DNA of 30,365 nucleotides from positions 1 through 30,365 of the IMG/VR virus record IMGVR_UViG_3300000101_000096, one strand, 5' to 3'. The notes under the pieces are model-generated. The model worked only from the letters and a program-made list of their open reading frames with translations, had not been told where the DNA came from and ran no database searches. The position numbers and the translations under genes are program-made. This DNA comes from a virus. The stretch's first letter is position 1; each line of letters opens with the position of its first letter. Of the stretch, positions 24,801-30,365 are shown piece by piece.

Positions 24801-27800
24801 TCTCCAGTCATTGTATCTCCTCCAACTGCTACAAATCCTGTTGAATCAATACCATCTAATAGCATTGCATTAGAAGCAGTAGTTGCAGTAGTTGCAGTAG
24901 TTGCACTTGTTGCTGATGTTGCTGTTCCTGCTGCATCTGCATATTCAGAATGAGAAGCAGAGGTTGCTGTTGCTGCTGTTTGTGCTGCTAAACCAGAAGT
25001 AGCTCCATCATTACCATCATCCCACATTTTTCTCCAAGAACCGTGTACGCCCCCTGGGTTATCTCTCCAGTACATGTTACCGTTAGATGAAAATGCAAGT
25101 TGTGCACTATAGTTACTACTGTGCTGTCCTACAGTTATTACTCCATTTGCGTTATCTGATGTTCCTGGTTTGTTGGATGAGCTATTATTAAATCCTCTAT
25201 ATTCAAGCTGTCCTACGCTTACACTGTCTGCAACTGTATTTAAGTTTTCAGCAGATGGTCCTGTTCCTCCTGCTTTAATCTTTGCAGCTGTTCCTGAAGT
25301 GTTTTGATTCCAAGTAGGAACTGTACCTTGTAACCCTGAGTATAGAGCAGTAAGAGCATGAGAAGCTGTTACAGCTGAGGTTGCTGATACGTTTGTTAAG
25401 TTACTACCATTTCCGAAGTAAGCTGATGCAGAAACATTTCCGATAACTGAAAGTTTTTCTGTTGGAACTGCTGTCCCTATACCTACTAAACTTCCTGTAA
25501 CTACAAGAGTGTTTGTATTATAATCACCCAATGTAACAGTTGAATCAGATTCTACCTCTAGTAAAGGTGTACCCGATATGTCACTAACTGAGAATAAAGA
25601 ACCAGATAGTGAATCAGTAATTGAGAATAATTGACCTTGAGATCCATTGACTTCAAAGACTGTAGACCCTGATCCATATACTTCTAACTTAGCTGAAGGA
25701 GTAGTTGTTCCTATACCAACGTTCCCGCTAGTATCAATCATCATCCTTTCAGCTTGATTCACCCAGAAGTCTAATGTTCCACCTGCTGCTGATCCTCCTT
25801 GACCTGCTTCTATTTTTAAAGCTCTTTCTGTTGTATATAGATGACCTGTTGAGTTTGATGAGTTTTGAACTAATAGTGTTTGATTACCAGTTTGACCTGT
25901 ATGAGCTATTATTAAGCCTCTAACAGTAGAAGTTGCTAATCCATCAATTTTTATATTACCTGAATTAACTTGTAATTTTTCTCCAGGTGATGCTGTACCT
26001 ATTCCTACTTTACCTGATTTAGCTATTATAGTATTTGGATACTCAGTTCCCCCGCCCCAAGTACCAATTCTAAATGCACTACTTTCGCTACCATCAGTTA
26101 CATCAATAGCTAAAGCCGAAAGTTCCACCCAACTAAATTCGTCTCCATTAGAGTTATCCATTCTATAGTTTGTGAAACCAACGTAATCATTATCTGCAGG
26201 TGATCCTCCGTTTTTTAAGAAAGTTAATATTGGAGGACTTAAATCAGCATTTGTGTTTATAAGTTTTAAATTTGTTCCCCAAGCAGCAGCAGTGGTATTA
26301 GTTAAAGTCCCAGTCATTGTATCAGCTGCATCACTTCTTAGGAAAGATGTTGAATCTATACCATCTAATAACATTGCATTAGAAGCAGTAGTAGCAGTAG
26401 TTGCTGTTGAAGCGTTTCCAGATAAAGCTCCTACAAATGTAGCTGCAGTTACATTACCTTTAAATATACCAGAACCATCAGTATTGTTAAGCCTAATCAT
26501 TACACTGTTGGTTTGACCACCAACATTATTTTCAATACCTAAGTTATTACTTGAACGTGTAAAATCAAATGAATTTACTGGGTTGTTATGCCATATCCCC
26601 CAAGCAGTGTTGTTTTCTTTATATATCCAAGGAGATGTTTCTCCGTTAGAAGCAGCAATAGAGCGAAGAAATACAGGGTAAGTTGATGTAGCATCTGCGG
26701 TCATTCTAATTCCTTCTGCAGAAGCTCCACCGTCCATAGTGATAGCTGTTCCGTTTAAAGTAGAAGTAAGGGTACCAGTCATTGTATCTCCTCCAACTGC
26801 TACAAATCCTGTTGAATCAATACCGTCTAATAACATTGCATTAGAAGCAGTAGTTGCTGTAGCTGCATTTCCTGTTGTGTTTTGATTCCAAGTAGGAACT
26901 GTTCCTGTTAATCCTGAATACGGAACAAATGATGCTTTTAGTCTTGAATCAGTTACATTGTAAACTGTACAACTGGCTAAGTACCAAGTAAATGTGGATG
27001 TTCCTCCTGATACGTATACATGTCCACCACCACTAAAGGTTCCGCTATCTCCACAGTGTGATACTCTAGCGTACCATTCCCATTTTCCGGTTCCAGCAGT
27101 ATTAGTTAACCAGTATGTTGTATTATTTGATCCTTGTGCATTCTCTGCAGTAACTAATGATCTACCTGTTTGTAGTTTAGCTTGAAATATCTGTACAAAT
27201 GTATGATTATCTTGGGAAGATATTGTTGAAATAAATCCTCCATGCCCTGGGGATGTTGTATTTCCGTTATGTACTATTTTTAATACGTATCCAGAGCTGT
27301 TTGGTGCACTCGCTGCTAATGTTGTAGAGTCTGTTTCTCTAGTTATTACTACTCCTGTTCCTCCTGAGTTATTATATACTTGTACAAAGTTGGTTCCTGT
27401 TGTGAAATCTTCATCGTCGTGAATTTTACGTCCACTACCTCTTACTGCAGTTACTATTGGATTCCAAGGACCTCTTTCTGTTGAGTTGCTCGGCATATCA
27501 AGTAATTTCTTACCGTCAATAGTTAAGTTACTTAACGCTATACTTCCTGCAGATGCTGCATAACCAGCGTCATCGGCATATTCAGAGTGAGAAGCACTTG
27601 TTGCACTTCCTACCGTTCCACTTACCCCAGATCCTAATGCAGTAGTTGCATGAGAAGCAGTTGTAGCTGTTGTAGCGTTTCCAGATAAAGCTCCTGTAAA
27701 GGTAGTTGCTTGAAATGAAGATGCTGAAACGTTACTGCTTGCATCAACACTCATTCTGGTTGTTCCGGCTACCATTAAATGTGTAGGATGATTACTCATA

Positions 27801-30365
27801 GTACCCAGCTTACCGGCAGCGTGACCATTATGAGCATACATTGTTGTAATAATACCGTCTCCAGTACTCTGTCTCGCATCTATTCTAGCGTGACCTGTTC
27901 CTGCTACATTTATTCTAGCGTTCCAGCTACCGTCATTAGATACGCTAGCGTAGTTATTTCCGAATTCAGTATATGAGTTAGAAAATGAAACTACCCCTGT
28001 TGCTAAAGCATTTGAGCCGAGTCTAAAATAGTCTGTTGAATCTAAACCATCTAACAACATTGCATTGGATGCAGTTGTAGCTGTTCCTGTTGTATTTTGA
28101 TTCCATGTAGGGACTGTTCCTGTAACTGAAAGATTTCCTAATATGTTTAAAGATCCTGTAAAGTCGTGATTATCACCTGATGTATCTCCAAATTTAGTTG
28201 AACCTGATTCGTATATTATTGATGAACTTATTAGTTCACTTTTAAATTCTTGTGCTGTTAATGTACCTGCTACAGTTACATCTCCTGTGAATGCTGCATC
28301 TCCGTTTTCAATAGTTAACCAGGTAGCTGAGCTAGCTCCAGTGTTGTCGCTTGCTTTAAAAAGAAAAGCTTTATTTCCGGTTGTACTAGACCAAATATCA
28401 AAAATTGATTCATGATTACCAGTAGTTTCATCCTGTCTGAATACAATCCTGTTTGCTCTATCTTCAACTTTAAATCCAATATACTCACCGTTATTTCTTC
28501 CGAACCTTACATTTGGAGTTGTTGAAGCATCTGTTGTTTTAACCAGTAGCCCTACATCTCCTGCTCCTATAGTGATATCTAAATTATTGTCTATACTTAC
28601 AGCACCGTTGAAGTAACTTGTACCGTTATTATAGAAATCATATGAACCATGTACACCGGTCGACATAACAGCAAATTTGCCTGTTGAATTACCTGTTGGC
28701 ATGCTTACATTACCTGCAAAAGTAGCATTTTGTGAAGTATCTAAGTGTATAGTTCTAGTACCACCTGACCATATATTTGTATCTTGGTTGTTGTAGATGT
28801 TAAATGATTGCGCTGCTCCTCCGGTTTGTGTTCTAGTCGAACTATTTCTCCATATCTCTGCTCCTCCAACGTCACTTTGGATTCTTAAAGAAGTATATGC
28901 TGCCGAACCAGCATTGCTGTTTTTATGATCAATAAAACCTCCGCTATTAACATTGGTATCAAAAGTTGCAGCACCGTTTATATCTAAACTACCACCTTCA
29001 ACTTCACCAGATGTTTGTATGTTACCAGCATTATACATTCTAAACATAACGCTAGAATCTGTTTCGTTGTAAAAGTAAATTCCACTAGAATCATGTTCTA
29101 TTGAAATACCTTTACCACCTGTTCTATCAAAAGACATTTTTTTATCTGACCCTGCGTTATTTACATTAACAGTACCACCGGTAGTTACACTACCTGCAAA
29201 AGTTGCGTTACCCGCACCATTAAACGCTAACTCTTCTCTGTTTGAATCTGTTTCATTTACTATTCTTAAACCTTCTGAATTGCCTAAACATATTCTATAT
29301 GTATCATGCCCAGTTCTTGTTAATTGATAACCATTAGCATATGTCGTACCTTGAGCAGCTATAAATTTAGGTGCTTGAGTACTTCCTGCAAAAGTTGCAT
29401 TACCGCTTGAATCAAACTCGGTGTTTCCTCCAGATACAACAAAGTTACCGCTTCCGGCTATTCGAGGTCTAAAATGTATATCACCTGCATATCCATTAAA
29501 GTATACATTATTATTATTTTCGTATACTGTAAATCTATCAGATCCGGCTTCTCTTAATCTTAGGTAGTAGTTATCTGTTCCTCCACTAGTATCTATATTT
29601 AATACATTGTACTTTGTATCTTCATACCATTTATCCACAAAGTAAGCGTCTCCACCATAGTAGTTATTAGAGAAAATATGGGATATTCTTGTAGAAGTTG
29701 TACTAAAATCAGTTAGTGTATACCTAACATGTGTAGTTGCTGTACCTCCTGAACTAAATGTTACGTAATAGGCGCTTTTTGCATAATCTGATATATCTCC
29801 TCGAGAAGTATAGGTAGTACCATCAGTTGATGTTTCTATTTCAATACTCTTTGCTCTCCATGCTCTTGAACTAAAAGCTATTCCTGCTCCTGAACTGTGT
29901 TGAAAATTTCTACCTGATACAGTAATCACAATGGTGTCAGTAGTAGCTACACCTATGCTTTGCATGCTGTTTGTAGATCTAAAGCAATTGCTACTTAACG
30001 AAAATGCTGTTCCGTTTTTAGTTGCAGATACTGTAAATCTTTCTGTTGCACCAGCATATGCATTTTCTACTGCACCGGGGAGTATAAAATTTTTGGTTCC
30101 GTTCTCTGCGCCTTGTTCTGCTACGAATCCAGCAAGTGTAGATAACCCTGTTCCGTTGTTATTTAAAGTACCGTACAAGCTACCGTTAATAACCGTATCA
30201 TCATCTTGTGAATTACCTAATATACTATTCCCCTGTGTTGTGAGAGTCCCTGTTATTGTTAGGTTACCTGTTATAGAAGCGTTTCCGGTATGTGACCCAT
30301 CCCATTCTGCTGTTACTCCTGTTATGTTACTACCATCACCGTGAAAATTGCCTGCGTAAACATTA
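21866..30365 (-). CDS. giant tail fibre with S74 chaperone, 5' end missing
   Basis: The frame is open to the right window edge, so the N-terminus lies outside. The codon at 30178 is TTG and 62 further codons continue upstream (NVYAGNFHGDGSNITG...), so it is not the start. At least 2,830 residues are present. Most are Ser/Thr/Gly/Asn-rich beta-repeats: NATFAG blocks, GIGTTTPSAKLEV blocks, six SNAMLLDGIDST blocks and TVPTWNQNT blocks. Two pyocin-knob-like segments (GFYQSDTASN... and YRGFNNSSSN...) lie near plus 22730-22970 and 25010-25270. A carbohydrate-binding-like insert is near 26940-27480. The C-terminus holds a peptidase S74 chaperone (STSDRRLKENIKLIEKPLDK, then GVIAQEVEEVLPEIV, 22000-22200), with the Ser-Lys dyad spaced S-x4-K, then a trimeric coiled coil. 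It binds the host and cleaves off its chaperone after trimer folding. Confidence 0.88.
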   Translation of the reverse strand, partial: NVYAGNFHGDGSNITGVTAEWDGSHTGNASITGNLTITGTLTTQGNSILGNSQDDDTVINGSLYGTLNNNGTGLSTLAGFVAEQGAENGTKNFILPGAVENAYAGATERFTVSATKNGTAFSLSSNCFRSTNSMQSIGVATTDTIVITVSGRNFQHSSGAGIAFSSRAWRAKSIEIETSTDGTTYTSRGDISDYAKSAYYVTFSSGGTATTHVRYTLTDFSTTSTRISHIFSNNYYGGDAYFVDKWYEDTKYNVLNIDTSGGTDNYYLRLREAGSDRFTVYENNNNVYFNGYAGDIHFRPRIAGSGNFVVSGGNTEFDSSGNATFAGSTQAPKFIAAQGTTYANGYQLTRTGHDTYRICLGNSEGLRIVNETDSNREELAFNGAGNATFAGSVTTGGTVNVNNAGSDKKMSFDRTGGKGISIEHDSSGIYFYNETDSSVMFRMYNAGNIQTSGEVEGGSLDINGAATFDTNVNSGGFIDHKNSNAGSAAYTSLRIQSDVGGAEIWRNSSTRTQTGGAAQSFNIYNNQDTNIWSGGTRTIHLDTSQNATFAGNVSMPTGNSTGKFAVMSTGVHGSYDFYNNGTSYFNGAVSIDNNLDITIGAGDVGLLVKTTDASTTPNVRFGRNNGEYIGFKVEDRANRIVFRQDETTGNHESIFDIWSSTTGNKAFLFKASDNTGASSATWLTIENGDAAFTGDVTVAGTLTAQEFKSELISSSIIYESGSTKFGDTSGDNHDFTGSLNILGNLSVTGTVPTWNQNTTGTATTASNAMLLDGLDSTDYFRLGSNALATGVVSFSNSYTEFGNNYASVSNDGSWNARINVAGTGHARIDARQSTGDGIITTMYAHNGHAAGKLGTMSNHPTHLMVAGTTRMSVDASSNVSASSFQATTFTGALSGNATTATTASHATTALGSGVSGTVGSATSASHSEYADDAGYAASAGSIALSNLTIDGKKLLDMPSNSTERGPWNPIVTAVRGSGRKIHDDEDFTTGTNFVQVYNNSGGTGVVITRETDSTTLAASAPNSSGYVLKIVHNGNTTSPGHGGFISTISSQDNHTFVQIFQAKLQTGRSLVTAENAQGSNNTTYWLTNTAGTGKWEWYARVSHCGDSGTFSGGGHVYVSGGTSTFTWYLASCTVYNVTDSRLKASFVPYSGLTGTVPTWNQNTTGNAATATTASNAMLLDGIDSTGFVAVGGDTMTGTLTSTLNGTAITMDGGASAEGIRMTADATSTYPVFLRSIAASNGETSPWIYKENNTAWGIWHNNPVNSFDFTRSSNNLGIENNVGGQTNSVMIRLNNTDGSGIFKGNVTAATFVGALSGNASTATTATTASNAMLLDGIDSTSFLRSDAADTMTGTLTNTTAAAWGTNLKLINTNADLSPPILTFLKNGGSPADNDYVGFTNYRMDNSNGDEFSWVELSALAIDVTDGSESSAFRIGTWGGGTEYPNTIIAKSGKVGIGTASPGEKLQVNSGNIKIDGLATSTVRGLIIAHTGQTGNQTLLVQNSSNSTGHLYTTERALKIEAGQGGSAAGGTLDFWVNQAERMMIDTSGNVGIGTTTPSAKLEVYGSGSTVFEVNGSQGQLFSITDSLSGSLFSVSDISGTPLLEVESDSTVTLGDYNTNTLVVTGSLVGIGTAVPTEKLSVIGNVSASAYFGNGSNLTNVSATSAVTASHALTALYSGLQGTVPTWNQNTSGTAAKIKAGGTGPSAENLNTVADSVSVGQLEYRGFNNSSSNKPGTSDNANGVITVGQHSSNYSAQLAFSSNGNMYWRDNPGGVHGSWRKMWDDGNDGATSGLAAQTAATATSASHSEYADAAGTATSATSATTATTATTASNAMLLDGIDSTGFVAVGGDTMTGDLVLTSAGTGNNATLQIDNPSTSTFIHSIEVLGANLTANQNNIILVGKTGNTKNSGYIGYKWKADASNTNILTFGHWSSDNLMNLTADGKLGIGTESPATKFNIDLGAGGANGTAALRIGGTSNYASLELGITGNYGGMIRSYGNDIHYYSGHWRTVGNAASENHSHYWYTSKSGSADWSNIKMELDHNGNLGIGTASPTSKLHVQGAATPGTYAAYIHNASGGGNVLKLYNHDWDTGDYLLYATNGGTAASGYGFTVDGNARVNIGLATVATANAAADDLHLRSLGSNGITISSGNSQTGTIFFGDVASSTAAGFRYNHNTGDMAISAEDNITFACDNVGIGTTTPSAKLEVYGSGSTVLDIQGSQGQLFSITDDLTGDLLNISDISGIPILSVNASGTSSFDGAVDIDGNTNVTGSLTATSFIGPLTGNASTATSATSATTASHATTALGSGVSGTVGSATSASHSEYADAAGTATSATTATTASNAMLLDGIDSTSFLRSDAADTATQLTVNTLIIGTAAKIRFQNNDYIRYDDVANRWHFDVDGGTSNGSLQAATFVGALSGNATTATTATSASIASTATTASNAMLLDGIDSTRFVSGTGANKINDSTNFNNSVPSGFYQSDTASNMPGSSWHNMINIRHSNTGNDHGFQIAASYYNENVYTRTYSGGSGANDGTFTTWAKQWHDRNDGAGSGLDADKVDGIQGASLLRSDADDSFSGGLVSSVRSAGIFGTYDSTKTDHIWSMGAAYKNHAAGTNFGNLYGLAYKHTNNTTGGTMAGGHQAVWCDNGTGRSAIGYNGFWTLGGYKVENSYGSGTFGLYYGSLMMDGGSAAASYYVGQPSHTTEHNLYVNGAVIATADVTAFSTSDRRLKENIKLIEKPLDKIKKINGVTFDWRELTKEEEDQKFQLNRGADIGVIAQEVEEVLPEIVTTREKTGYKAVKYEKLTALLIEAVKEQQTQIDELKDLVSKLQKNA
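23721..23788 (-). repeat. 68-bp near-identical tail fibre repeat, copy 1
   Basis: This 68-bp stretch, encoding part of VGIGTTTPSAKLEVYGSGST, differs from copy 2 at 25656-25723 by only two bases, both silent. Such DNA identity inside one gene favours recombination between copies. Confidence 0.85.
25656..25723 (-). repeat. 68-bp near-identical tail fibre repeat, copy 2
   Basis: Partner of the repeat at 23721-23788, with two silent differences over 68 bp. Unequal exchange between the two would delete or duplicate about 1.9 kb of fibre in frame (1935 bp, divisible by three). Confidence 0.85.

Larger units (their letters stand above)
23014..28085 (-). repeat. six dispersed SNAMLLDGxDST repeats within the tail fibre
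   Basis: About 45-60 bp units encoding TASNAMLLDGIDST and similar occur near 23014-23060, 23301-23355, 24841-24890, 26350-26400, 26811-26860 and 28031-28080. A seventh, degenerate copy (VDGIQGASLLRSD) is near 22680. They are typically followed by S/T-rich linkers and precede a new globular unit, so they mark module boundaries. Confidence 0.8.

Noticed and set aside
23014-28085. CRISPR-like or tandem satellite array
   Set aside because: The repeats are in frame, diverged, irregularly spaced by hundreds to over a thousand bases and encode protein modules; there are no spacers.
30176-30178. Start of the tail fibre at 30178
   Set aside because: The codon is TTG, has no leader, and the frame runs open for 62 more codons upstream with fibre-type sequence, so the gene extends past the window.
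29931-30344. A 137-residue open frame on the plus strand at the right end
   Set aside because: It is antisense to the tail fibre, whose frame continues unbroken to the window edge with matching repeat-like protein sequence. The plus-strand product is low in complexity and has no family features.

Overview
The window is a piece of the genome of a contractile-tailed, T4-like bacteriophage (myovirus). Every supported gene lies on the minus strand, so transcription runs from position 30365 towards position 1. The evidence is a recognisable T4-type set: tail sheath, tail tube, baseplate-hub chaperone, tape measure, LysM-type baseplate protein, UvsX recombinase and gp32 ssDNA-binding protein. The DNA is AT-rich, genes are packed with 0-40 nt gaps or TAATG/ATGA overlaps, and no tRNA, integrase, transposon or CRISPR array was seen. 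Leaders before start codons are A-rich and mostly lack a Shine-Dalgarno motif, as in Bacteroidetes. A marine flavobacterial-type host is therefore possible, but this is only an inference.

Layout in transcription order. (1) 30365-21866: one very large tail fibre of at least 2,830 residues, ending in an S74 intramolecular chaperone and running off the window edge. (2) 21866-18563: three consecutive paralogous adhesin-like proteins with LamG-type ends, one carrying an ILEI/FAM3-like domain and one a carbohydrate-binding-like segment. (3) 18526-15397: small probable virion proteins with an embedded, overlapping pair of glycosyltransferase genes. (4) 15255-12974: sheath and tube, followed by a good hairpin terminator. 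(5) 12856-9468: gp26-like chaperone, a short overlapping ORF that appears reachable only by frameshifting, and the tape measure protein. (6) 9439-3821: baseplate and hub genes, including a hub protein fused to an M15 peptidase (tail lysin). (7) 3771-1: replication and recombination genes: a compact family A DNA polymerase core, an unknown gene, gp32, uvsX, and the first codons of one more gene.

The structural genes build the adsorption and injection machine. Fibre and LamG proteins bind the host, the hub lysin opens peptidoglycan, the tape measure and its frameshifted chaperone set tail length, and sheath contraction drives the tube. The replication block supplies DNA synthesis and recombination functions.

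The most noteworthy points are a probable programmed +1/-2 frameshift at a T7 run in the tail chaperone gene, an octamer TATTTATA (sense strand) placed between genes just before many starts (likely the late promoter of this lineage), the compact PolA in a T4-type module, and the ILEI-like domain in a phage adhesin.
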